Shown: positions 6,073 through 12,455 of the stretch, in pieces
How the letters are laid out: each line of letters begins with the position of its first letter
Numbering within the stretch: position 1 is the stretch's first letter
Assembly (NCBI GenBank): GCA_016200745.1
Contig: JACQEF010000178.1
Span: 1 to 12,455, forward strand
Reading direction: 5' to 3'
Source of the DNA: Chloroflexota bacterium
GTDB taxonomy: Bacteria > Chloroflexota > Limnocylindria > Limnocylindrales > CSP1-4
Length of the DNA stretch: 12,455 bases
Notes under the pieces: generated by a model
What the model was told of the DNA's origin: nothing
Database searches by the model: none
The model's input: only the letters and a program-made list of their open reading frames with translations
Translations under genes and position numbers: made by a program

Positions 6073-6098
6073 CGAGCGCGCACCACAATCGGCGCTCG
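6073..6098 (+). terminator. Inverted repeat directly after galU, possible terminator
   Basis: CGAGCGC (6073-6079) and GCGCTCG (6092-6098) form a perfect 7-bp stem with a 12-base loop, starting on the base after the galU stop. There is no T tract, so termination would have to be of the T-less kind or Rho-dependent. An alternative tight hairpin, CGGCG-CT-CGCCG (6090-6101), overlaps it. Confidence 0.35.
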
Positions 6099-6264
6099 CC
6101 GATCGTCGGTTGGGCGACCCGCGCGCCATGCCGACCCTGGGCCGGCGCGTGCAGCCGGTCCGGGAGGACGGCGGATCGGACGGGCGGCAGGCACCGGCTC
6201 GTGCGGTACGATTCCGGCCGGACCATCGGATAACCAGGGCAACGTCGAACGAGGGGCTTGCCGC

Positions 6265-8142
6265 TTGGCGGATATCGGGCAGATTCTCGGGGGTCGCTAC
6301 CGACTGATCGAGCTGTTGGGCCAGGGCGGGATGGCGACCATCTACCGCGCCGCCGACACCGGCCTCGGACGCGACGTCGCCCTCAAGCTCCTACGCTCCG
6401 AGTACCTGCGGGACCCCGACTTCTCATCGCGGTTCCGGCAGGAGGCGCAGGCGGCCGCCTCGCTCAGCCACCCGAACGTGGTCACGGTCTACGACTACGG
6501 CGAGGACCCGTCGGGTCCGTTCATCGTCATGGAACTGGTCGACGGCGAGGACCTCGCGACCATCCTGCGACGGAGCGGTTCGCTCCCCTCGCGCCAGGCG
6601 GCGCGGATCGCCGCCGGCGTCGGGCGGGCGCTGGCGGCCGCACACGCCAGCGGGATCGTCCATCGGGACATCAAGCCCGGGAACGTCCTGATCGGGCGCG
6701 ACGGACGCGTCAAGGTCGTCGACTTCGGGATCGCGCGCGCCGTCGCCGAGGCGCAGGTCACGCTGCCCGGCACGACCCTCGGCTCGGTCCACTACTTCAG
6801 CCCGGAACAGGCGCGCGGCGACGCCACGACGGCCGCCTCGGACATCTACAGCCTCGGGATCGTCCTGTTCGAGATGCTCACGGGCGGTCGCCCGTGGGAG
6901 GGCGACAGTGCGGCCGGCGTGGCGCTCGCGAGGCTGAGCGGGCCGATCCCCGATCCGGCCACCGTCCGGCCGAGTGTCCCGGCCGAGCTCGCGGCGATCA
7001 CGCGGCGGGCCCTGGCGCGCGATCCTGCCGACCGGTTCCCGTCCGCGTCCGCGATGGCCGATCAGCTCGAGGCCTGGCTCGCCACGCCGCCGCCCGCTCC
7101 GACGATCGCCGGTGCGGGCATCGCCGGCGCGGGCGTCGCCGGCGCGGCAGGGATGGCCACCGCGGCGGGCGCGGCAGGGGCGGCCGCCGCGGCGACCCGG
7201 TCGCCCGGGGAGGGTCCGGGCGCCGGCATCGCGTCGCCCGGCCGGGCCGGACCGGCGGGCGTCATCTCGGGGACGGCCCGGGCGAACCCGGCCAGGGTCC
7301 CCTATCCCCCCGAGGCCTACGCCGGGCTCGACACCGACGACGCCGAACCGCAGGCACGCCGCGCGCGAACCGATGGCGGCCGCCGGCTCCCACCTCCCCG
7401 GCGCGACGGGTACCGCGGAGCTGCCGAGGACGACGACCGCGGTGGTCCGGGCGCCATGGTCTGGCTCACCGGGATCGCGGCGATCGTCATGCTCGCCGCC
7501 ATCGCCTTTCTCGCCTACCAGCTGGTTGCCGGCGGGGGTCCGGCACCCAGCAGCGGACCCGGACAGATCGTGATCCCGAGCTTCGTGGGGCAGCCGTTCG
7601 AGGCCGCGAAGCAGACGGCCGACGGGCTCGGGATCAGCCTGGTCCAGGGCGCAACCCAGGAGTCCGATCAGCCCGTGGGGACGATCCTGGCCCAGGACCC
7701 GATCGGTGGGGCGTCCATCGCCAGGGGTGGCACGGTCAAGGTCACCCTCGCCGCCTCGGCCGCGCTCGTCCCGGTCCCGGACCTGAAGAACAGGACGCTG
7801 TCCGAGGCCGTCCAGGCGATCGTGGACGCCGGGCTGCGGTCCGGCAACGTGACGCAGGCACCCGATCCCATCGTCCCGGTCGGTCAGGTGGTCTCCCAGA
7901 ACCCGTCCGCGGGCATCGGCGTCGCCAAGGGGACCCCGATCGACTTCGTGATCTCGACCGGTCCGGAGGCGTCCGCGAGCCCCTCGCCCAGCCCAACGCC
8001 GACGCCCGAGCCGACACCGCCCCCGACGCCCGAGCCGACACCGCCTCCGACGCCCGAGCCGACACCGCCCCCGACGCCGACGCCGGCGCCCACACCGGAG
8101 CCGAGCGTCGCCATCGACGTGACTCCCGCCCCGAGCTTCTAG
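6265..8142 (+). CDS. pknB: Transmembrane Ser/Thr protein kinase with two PASTA domains (PknB-like)
   Basis: A 625-residue membrane kinase. The TTG start is set by GAGGGG 8 bases upstream. The kinase domain (about 11-275) has the glycine loop LGQGGMA (18-24), K41 in VALK, E60, catalytic HRDIKPGN (133-140), DFG (153-155) and a Thr-containing activation loop before SPE (179-181), so it looks active. Residues 276-395 are an Ala/Gly/Pro-rich linker. One TM segment lies near 398-423. Outside are two PASTA domains (about 436-498 and 502-568), the module that senses muropeptides or lipid II in this family. The tail (about 570-625) is Pro/Thr-rich with an 8-residue repeat. Two PASTA domains are fewer than the four of M. 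tuberculosis PknB. No phosphatase or division gene adjoins it here. The 192-base gap before it (6073-6264) holds only the possible galU terminator and weak -10-like elements (TACGAT 6207-6212). Confidence 0.95.
   Translation: MADIGQILGGRYRLIELLGQGGMATIYRAADTGLGRDVALKLLRSEYLRDPDFSSRFRQEAQAAASLSHPNVVTVYDYGEDPSGPFIVMELVDGEDLATILRRSGSLPSRQAARIAAGVGRALAAAHASGIVHRDIKPGNVLIGRDGRVKVVDFGIARAVAEAQVTLPGTTLGSVHYFSPEQARGDATTAASDIYSLGIVLFEMLTGGRPWEGDSAAGVALARLSGPIPDPATVRPSVPAELAAITRRALARDPADRFPSASAMADQLEAWLATPPPAPTIAGAGIAGAGVAGAAGMATAAGAAGAAAAATRSPGEGPGAGIASPGRAGPAGVISGTARANPARVPYPPEAYAGLDTDDAEPQARRARTDGGRRLPPPRRDGYRGAAEDDDRGGPGAMVWLTGIAAIVMLAAIAFLAYQLVAGGGPAPSSGPGQIVIPSFVGQPFEAAKQTADGLGISLVQGATQESDQPVGTILAQDPIGGASIARGGTVKVTLAASAALVPVPDLKNRTLSEAVQAIVDAGLRSGNVTQAPDPIVPVGQVVSQNPSAGIGVAKGTPIDFVISTGPEASASPSPSPTPTPEPTPPPTPEPTPPPTPEPTPPPTPTPAPTPEPSVAIDVTPAPSF
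8002..8073 (+). repeat. Three tandem 24-bp units coding for TPEPTPPP
   Basis: Units at 8002-8025, 8026-8049 and 8050-8073 are nearly identical; the middle one differs by a single C-to-T change. They encode three copies of TPEPTPPP in the extracellular tail of the PASTA kinase, after the second PASTA domain. Flanking PTPTP and PTPAPTPEP sequences extend the low-complexity stalk. Such exact repeats can change copy number by slippage. Confidence 0.9.
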
Positions 8143-8161
8143 CCGTCCCCGGCTGGTTGCG

Positions 8162-8542
8162 TCAGCTCCGGCGATCGCCCGCGGAACGGCGTCGCCAGAT
8201 CTCGACGCCCGCGTAGTCGAGCGGCCCGCTCAGCTGGACCTTCGGCTTCCGAACCCGCACGCCCACCTCGGTCGCGTCGAAGTCCGACAGCAGCTCGTGG
8301 CTGATCGCCTCGGCCAAAGCTTCCAGGAGCCGGAACGAGGTCGACTCGACGATCTGCTTGACGGCCTCGTAGACGCGCCCGTAGTCGATGGATTTCGTGA
8401 GGTCGTCGTCGATGGCGGCCGGCTGGAGGTTGAGCACGATCTCGACGTCGACCTCGAACGGCTGGGGCGTGAGCAGCTCGTGGTCGTAGTAGCCGTGGCG
8501 GCCCTGGAACCGCATGTTGGCCAGGACGATTCGATCGCTCAG
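8162..8542 (-). CDS. folB: Dihydroneopterin aldolase
   Basis: A 126-residue FolB that converts 7,8-dihydroneopterin to 6-hydroxymethyl-dihydropterin in folate synthesis. Family marks are DRIVLANMRFQGRHG (residues 3-17), the active-site E31 region in FEVDVEI, the SIDYGRVYEAV stretch (51-61), LLEALAEAI (72-80) and VRVRKPKVQL (95-104) with the conserved Lys. The ATG at 8515 would remove the first strand. Upstream in frame there is no ATG, GTG or TTG at a suitable place, but CTG at 8542-8540 follows AGGAGG by 6 bases and overlaps the folP stop as CTGA; I take CTG as the start. It is the last gene of the cluster and meets the kinase gene tail to tail with only 19 bases between. No folK follows or is fused. 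Confidence 0.92.
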   Translation of the reverse strand: MSDRIVLANMRFQGRHGYYDHELLTPQPFEVDVEIVLNLQPAAIDDDLTKSIDYGRVYEAVKQIVESTSFRLLEALAEAISHELLSDFDATEVGVRVRKPKVQLSGPLDYAGVEIWRRRSAGDRRS

Positions 8543-9441
8543 CTCGGGCCTCCTCGGGCGGCATCGGGCCGCCAGTTCGCGCGAACGATGGCGTCGCTGA
8601 TCCGGGCCGCGCGAACGTTGGCCCGGACGTCGTGAACGCGGACGATGTCGGCGCCGGCGGCGATGCCGAGCGCGGTGGTGGCCAGCGTGGCCTCGAGCCG
8701 GTCCTCGACCGGCAGGTCCAGGACCCGGCCGAGCGTGGACTTGCGGCTCGTGCCGAGGAGGACGGGGCGACCCAGGACGCGCAACGCATCGAGGTCCCGA
8801 ACGAGCGCCAGGTTCTGTTCCGGCGTCTTGCCGAACCCGAACCCCGGGTCGACGATCAGCCGGTCGGCGGGGACGCCGAGACGTTCGGCACGATCGAGCG
8901 CCACGCGGAGATCCGCGACGACCTCCGGGATCAGCTCCGCATAGCGCGGCTCCGCCCGGTTGTGCATGATGACCAGCGGAACCGCCCGTTCCGCGGCGAG
9001 CCGCGCCATCGCGTCGTCCGCGCCCACGGCCCAGACGTCGTTGAGCACGTCCGCGCCGGCATCGAGGGCGGCCGCGGCCACCTCCCGCTTGGTGGTGTCC
9101 ACGCTCAGCGGCATCCGCGGCAGGGCGGCGCGCAGCGCGGCGATCACCGGCACGACCCGGTCGCGCTCCTCGTCCGCGGTGACCGCGACGTGCCCGGGCC
9201 GCGTGGATTCGCCGCCGACGTCGAGCAGATCGGCGCCGTCGGCGGCCATCCGGCGTCCGAGGGCCACGGCCGTCGCGACGGGATCGCTCCCGGCCGCGAG
9301 GAGCCCGTCGCCGGAAAACGAATCGGGCGTGACGTTGACGATTCCCATCACGAACGTCCGCTCGCCCCAGGCGAACGTGGCCGGTCCGATCCGCGTCGGC
9401 ACCGGGCTCGCGCGAACGACGGTTCCGGGCTGTCTGGTCAC
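8539..9441 (-). CDS. folP: Dihydropteroate synthase
   Basis: A 300-residue FolP that joins 4-aminobenzoate to hydroxymethyl-dihydropterin pyrophosphate; target of sulfonamides. TIM-barrel signatures are all visible: MGIVNVTPDSFSGDG (32-46), DVGGESTRPG (74-83), SVDTTKREVA (113-122), GADVLNDVWA (129-138), VDPGFGFGKT (197-206), GTSRKS (230-235) and RVHDV (268-272). The GTG start at 9441 overlaps the folC stop as GTGA and has GAGGA a few bases upstream; an open frame further upstream runs inside folC and is not used. Where many homologues have a Tyr in SVDTYK, this protein has Thr. The gene is coupled to folC before it and to folB after it. Confidence 0.96.
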   Translation of the reverse strand: MTRQPGTVVRASPVPTRIGPATFAWGERTFVMGIVNVTPDSFSGDGLLAAGSDPVATAVALGRRMAADGADLLDVGGESTRPGHVAVTADEERDRVVPVIAALRAALPRMPLSVDTTKREVAAAALDAGADVLNDVWAVGADDAMARLAAERAVPLVIMHNRAEPRYAELIPEVVADLRVALDRAERLGVPADRLIVDPGFGFGKTPEQNLALVRDLDALRVLGRPVLLGTSRKSTLGRVLDLPVEDRLEATLATTALGIAAGADIVRVHDVRANVRAARISDAIVRANWRPDAARGGPS

Positions 9442-10796
9442 GCGTCCTCGGCTGGGCTGGGGTCGCGCGTGTCCGGGTCGTCGACCAGGTGCCCGCGCGC
9501 GGCTCCGACAAGATAGAGCGAACCCGCGATCACGATCGGCCCGTTTCCCGTCTCCCGGCGTGCGATGGCCCGGTCCACGGCCGCGATTGGATCCGGTTCG
9601 ACGAGGATGGCCGCGGCCGGCCGATGTCGCCGCCACCGGGCGCCCAGCGTCGCCGCGTCCATGGCGCGCGCCAGGTCGATGCTCGTGCACACGATCGTCG
9701 CGTCGGCCAACGCGGTCGCGCGAGCCAGGGCGGCGATGACGCCGTCGACGTCCTTGTCGGCCATGGACGCGGCCACGAGCGTGACGGGGCCGTCGGCCAG
9801 AAACGGCCGGAGGTCGTCGAGGGCGATCGCCAGCGCGGCGGCGCCGGCCGGGTTGTGGGCGCCGTCGAGCAGCACGTCGCGCCCGTCAACGCGGATGAGC
9901 TCGAGGCGGCCCGGCCAGATTGCGGTCGCGTAGCCGGTTCGCCGTGCCTCGGCCGGCGTGCCGGCGATCCCGGCCGTCTCGAGCGCGTCGAGCAGGGCAT
10001 CGGCGATCGCCACGTTGGCCGCCTGGTGACGGCCTCGCAGCGAGACGCGCGTCCGACCCAGCCCGGCGAGATCGACCTCGATGCCGTCGCGGTCCCAGCC
10101 GAGCAGCGGGGCCGGGCCGACCTCGGTCAGCGGCACGTCCAGACGTCGCGCCCGTCTGCGGACGACCGCGAGTCCGTCGCCGTCCGCGCCGGTGACCGCG
10201 AGGTCGCCGCGTTCGATGATCGCGGCCTTCTCGCGGGCGATCGCGGCGATCGTGCCGCCCAGCCGGTCGGTGTGATCGAGGGCGACGTTGGTGACAACCG
10301 CAACGCCGCCGTCCCAGGCATGGGTGGCGTCCAGCCGGCCGCCGAGGCCGACCTCCACGAGCGAGACGTCCGGCCGGACCTCCGCGAAGCGCGCGAAGAC
10401 GACAGCCGTGAGCAGCTCGAACTCGGTCGGCTCGCCGTACCGCCGCGCGACCGCTCCACTGACGCCCAGCACGCGTTCCGTCAGGCGGCTGAAGTCGTCG
10501 GGATCGATCGGGCGACCGTCGATTTGGATCCGCTCGCGGTAGGAGACCAGGTGCGGCTTGGGCGTCGCCCCGACGTGATGGCCGGCGGCCCGCAACGCCG
10601 ACTCGGCCAGGGCCAGCACGCTGCCCTTGCCGTTGGTGCCGGCGACGAGGGCGCCGCGAATCTCGCGCTCCGGATGGCCGACCGCGGCCAGGAGCGCGCG
10701 CGTCCGGCCGAGGCCGAGCCGCACGCCGAATCGTCCACGCTCCGCGAGCGCGCGCACCGCCGACCGGTAGTCGCGACCTGTCCGTCCGTCGGTCAC
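9438..10796 (-). CDS. folC: Folylpolyglutamate synthase / dihydrofolate synthase
   Basis: A 452-residue Mur-ligase-family enzyme that adds glutamate to dihydropteroate and/or folates. It starts at GTG 10796 with DYRSAVRALAERGRFGVRLGLG, the usual FolC N-terminus. The ATP loop is AGTNGKGSV (52-60); further marks are PHLVSYRERI (81-90), PTEFELLTAVVF (123-134), VEVGLGGRLDAT (148-159), NVALDHTDRLG (170-180), K190 in AREKAAII (the Lys carbamylated in this family) and DGAHNPAG (311-318). The length is slightly above the typical 420-440. The frame stays open for 36 codons upstream, but that part overlaps the preceding gene and has no FolC-like sequence. Whether it has one or both activities cannot be told here; the neighbouring folP and folB suggest it at least provides dihydrofolate synthase. 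Confidence 0.95.
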   Translation of the reverse strand: MTDGRTGRDYRSAVRALAERGRFGVRLGLGRTRALLAAVGHPEREIRGALVAGTNGKGSVLALAESALRAAGHHVGATPKPHLVSYRERIQIDGRPIDPDDFSRLTERVLGVSGAVARRYGEPTEFELLTAVVFARFAEVRPDVSLVEVGLGGRLDATHAWDGGVAVVTNVALDHTDRLGGTIAAIAREKAAIIERGDLAVTGADGDGLAVVRRRARRLDVPLTEVGPAPLLGWDRDGIEVDLAGLGRTRVSLRGRHQAANVAIADALLDALETAGIAGTPAEARRTGYATAIWPGRLELIRVDGRDVLLDGAHNPAGAAALAIALDDLRPFLADGPVTLVAASMADKDVDGVIAALARATALADATIVCTSIDLARAMDAATLGARWRRHRPAAAILVEPDPIAAVDRAIARRETGNGPIVIAGSLYLVGAARGHLVDDPDTRDPSPAEDA

Positions 10797-10806
10797 GGTT
10801 GGCGCG

Positions 10807-11253
10807 TCACTCCCGGGACAGCTCTTCCTCGTAGAAGATGCACTGGTTGAAGCGGGGCGTGAGACACACGTCGTTGACGTACCCCTGCTCCATGTGGACG
10901 CCACCCCGGAGCTGGCAACGAGACGTCGTGCTCTCCTGGCGGATCAGTGCCTTCAGCAGATGTGGCGCCTGGATCGGGATCGCCCCACGGGCGCCCGTCA
11001 TGTAGAAATGCGGGCACACGTTGCGGCGCAGGTTCGGAAGTCCGAAGCCGACCGGTAGCTGGCGAGTCGCGACCGGCCGCGGGCCCGTCCCGGGCCGGCT
11101 GCCGGCGCCGTTGGTCGGGGCCTCGGGCGGAGCGGGTACGGGTCGGGAGGCGAGCGGCGACGGAGTCACGCGGGCGATCGGACCTACACCAAAGGCGGGT
11201 CGACCAGTCGGACCGGCCGCCGGGCGGCCGGATCGTGGATCTCGAGCCTGCAC
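10807..11253 (-). CDS. Protein of unknown function with a C-terminal four-cysteine domain
   Basis: A 148-residue protein I cannot name. The GTG start at 11253 is chosen because GGGAGGGA lies just upstream; a longer frame back to ATG 11406 would overlap the divergent gene, and GTG 11169 would give 120 residues. Residues 1-72 are Pro/Arg/Gly-rich and probably disordered. The folded part (about 73-148) contains C80 in CPHF, C113 in SRCQ, C130 in CLT and C138 in QCIFY. This CPH...RC...CLT...C-x-F/Y layout resembles, from memory, a small Cys4 domain found in other Chloroflexota and Actinobacteria proteins, sometimes next to LysM or secreted parts; this needs a profile search. There is no signal peptide or TM segment. 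It ends 10 bases before folC, so it is probably the first gene of the fol transcript. Confidence 0.68.
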   Translation of the reverse strand: MQARDPRSGRPAAGPTGRPAFGVGPIARVTPSPLASRPVPAPPEAPTNGAGSRPGTGPRPVATRQLPVGFGLPNLRRNVCPHFYMTGARGAIPIQAPHLLKALIRQESTTSRCQLRGGVHMEQGYVNDVCLTPRFNQCIFYEEELSRE

Positions 11254-11375
11254 GCTCCCTCCCTCGAGGCACCTCGCACCCGACGCTTCGTCGTACGAGA
11301 CCCAGCCAGAGTACAACGCAGTGCACCCAATGGCACGATCTCGAATCGGAACGGCACGTGCGACAATCCGTGACG
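11254..11375 (+). promoter_or_regulatory. Divergent intergenic region
   Basis: These 122 bases separate the minus-strand Cys4-fol cluster from the plus-strand Ig-like gene and must hold promoters for both. It is less GC-rich than the genes. On the plus strand GACAAT (11362-11367) ends 8 bases before ATG 11376, the same spacing as seen before the gene at 2043, so a near-leaderless transcript is possible. No good -35 pairs with it. On the minus strand GGGAGGGA before GTG 11253 is a clear ribosome binding site; I see no convincing -35/-10 pair there. Confidence 0.4.
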
Positions 11376-12455
11376 ATGACCACTCGGCGCGACCCGCGGC
11401 AGACACATGTCCGTCCCCGGCCCCCGTCGAGCGGCCGCCCGGCGCCGGTCAGGAGCCGACCGCGCGCGCCATCCACGACCCGGCTGTCCGTCCATCGGCC
11501 GATCCAGCGCAACCGTGGCTTGCCCCTGGTCGGCAAGCTGGGGCTGATCGTGGCCATCGCGCTGCTCGGCGTCGCAGTGCTGTACGTCGGCGCGGGCGGG
11601 CTGGGCAAGGTGTTCGGCGGGATCAGCTCCGCGCTCGGCGGGTTCGTGACGAGCGTGACCTCGACCCCGACGCCCAAGCCGTCGCTCGCCGCTGTCGCCG
11701 ATGCGCCCACGCTCCAGCAGCCCACCGAGCCGTACACGCAGGAACCGACCGTCGACCTCGTCGTGACCGTGCCACCCGGCGTGGCCGGGGATCCGAACCA
11801 GCGGATCCGGGTCTACCTCGCCCTCAAGGACCAGTCGCCGGCGCCGATCCAGGAGGCCCCTCTGGCGGCGACGGCCCAGACGATCATCCCGGTGGAGCTG
11901 ACCAAGGGGATCAACGATTTCTCGGTCACGATCGTCGGCCCCGGTGGCGAATCGCAGCCGTCGGCCGTGGTGCGCTACGTGCTCGACCAGGCGCCGGCCA
12001 AGATCACCATCACCTCGCCCAAGGAGGGCGCGGTCGTCAACGGCGACACGGTCGAGATCGTGGGCAAGACCCAGGCACGCTCGACGATGATCGCCCGCAA
12101 CGCCGCCAACGGCGCCTCGATCACCGGCACCGCCGCGACCGACGGCACCTTCTCCCTGACGCTCGCCCTGGGGACTGGGATCAACGAGATCACGATCACG
12201 GGGACCGACCCGGCGGGGAACGCCAAAGAGCTGGTGCTGACCGTGCGGCGCGGGAACGGCAAGCTGACCGCGACCCTCAGCGCCTCGGCGTATCGGATCT
12301 CGGTCTCCAAGCTGCCTGAGGACCTCACCCTCCGCGTCACCGTCTCGGACCCCGACGGCAAGGCGCTGGTCGGCGCGGCGGTCACCTTCACCCTGAGCAT
12401 CCCGGGCATCCCCACCGTGACCGGCGACCAGGTCACCGATGCCGACGGCCGCGCC
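11376..12455 (+). CDS. Membrane-anchored protein with Ig-like domains, 3' end outside the window
   Basis: 360 codons are visible from ATG 11376, all open to the right edge, so the gene is partial at its 3' end. Residues 1-50 are basic and Pro-rich (cytoplasmic). One TM segment (about 53-74, LVGKLGLIVAIALLGVAVLY) is followed by a Thr/Pro stretch, giving a type II (outside C-terminus) topology. Outside lie beta-rich modules: about 125-204 (DLVVTVPPG to VVRYVLDQAP), a bacterial Ig-like or glucodextranase-B-like repeat at 207-291 (ITITSPKEGAVVNGDTVEIV to ELVLTV), and a third from 296 on resembling Big_1/invasin-type or regulatory-like domains (LRVTVSDPDGKALVGAAVTF). It is probably an envelope or adhesion protein; no catalytic domain is visible in this part. 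No Shine-Dalgarno precedes the ATG. Confidence 0.82.
   Translation, partial: MTTRRDPRQTHVRPRPPSSGRPAPVRSRPRAPSTTRLSVHRPIQRNRGLPLVGKLGLIVAIALLGVAVLYVGAGGLGKVFGGISSALGGFVTSVTSTPTPKPSLAAVADAPTLQQPTEPYTQEPTVDLVVTVPPGVAGDPNQRIRVYLALKDQSPAPIQEAPLAATAQTIIPVELTKGINDFSVTIVGPGGESQPSAVVRYVLDQAPAKITITSPKEGAVVNGDTVEIVGKTQARSTMIARNAANGASITGTAATDGTFSLTLALGTGINEITITGTDPAGNAKELVLTVRRGNGKLTATLSASAYRISVSKLPEDLTLRVTVSDPDGKALVGAAVTFTLSIPGIPTVTGDQVTDADGRA

Noticed and set aside
7081..7320. Ala/Gly-rich stretch in the kinase as a possible frameshift or gene fusion point
   Set aside because: The frame is continuous from the kinase domain through the TM segment to the PASTA domains, and low-complexity linkers are normal in this family.
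8143..8166. Imperfect hairpin (CCGGCTG / CAG-CT-CCGG) between the convergent kinase and folB genes
   Set aside because: The stem is bulged, overlaps the folB end and has no T tract on either side, so a bidirectional terminator cannot be supported.
9489..10850. Long open frame (453 codons) on the plus strand opposite folC
   Set aside because: The minus strand codes a complete FolC with all family motifs; the plus-strand product has no domain and a shadow composition.
11021..12319. 432-codon plus-strand frame over the divergent region and the Ig-like gene
   Set aside because: It crosses both the Cys4 gene and the Ig-like gene in the wrong frame; the frame starting at 11376 gives a TM segment and Ig-like domains.

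Overview
This is a strongly GC-rich bacterial window with tightly packed genes, frequent GTG/TTG starts and 4-bp start/stop overlaps. The gene content (group 4 Ech-type [NiFe] hydrogenase, PASTA-domain Ser/Thr kinase, Cys-rich small proteins, folC-folP-folB) and codon style suggest an uncultivated high-GC Chloroflexota, perhaps a Limnocylindria/Ellin6529-like lineage. That placement is inference; no marker gene here settles it.

Left part (1-2396, + strand): the 3' end of an Ech-type hydrogenase operon. It holds the C-terminus of an EchD/NuoC-like subunit, the full EchE catalytic subunit with both Ni-binding CxxC pairs, the EchF two-cluster polyferredoxin, and a small Alvin-type 2[4Fe-4S] ferredoxin with its own strong ribosome binding site. 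The set fits ferredoxin-linked H2 turnover at the membrane. A small Cys/His-rich protein of unknown function follows.

Middle part (2446-5128, + strand): a compact three-gene unit coding for a MerR/BldC-type HTH regulator, a 9-10 span membrane protein and an alpha/beta hydrolase. It sits behind a recognisable promoter whose -35/-10 spacer is filled by a perfect palindrome. A second inverted repeat and a 10-bp tandem repeat lie in the probable leader. The gene junctions share the same TGAGATGG overlap-like arrangement. I cannot assign a known pathway to this unit, and it is the best candidate here for an undescribed system.

Next (5152-8142, + strand): galU (UDP-glucose synthesis), then a transmembrane PknB-like kinase with two PASTA domains and a Pro/Thr repeat tail. 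The kinase converges, 19 bp apart, on a minus-strand cluster (11253 down to 8162): a Cys4 protein of unknown function, then folC, folP and folB. The three fol genes are joined by GTGA and CTGA overlaps; folB appears to use a CTG start. Divergent from this cluster, a membrane-anchored protein with Ig-like domains begins at 11376 and runs off the right edge.

No rRNA, tRNA, CRISPR, insertion sequence or phage gene was seen.
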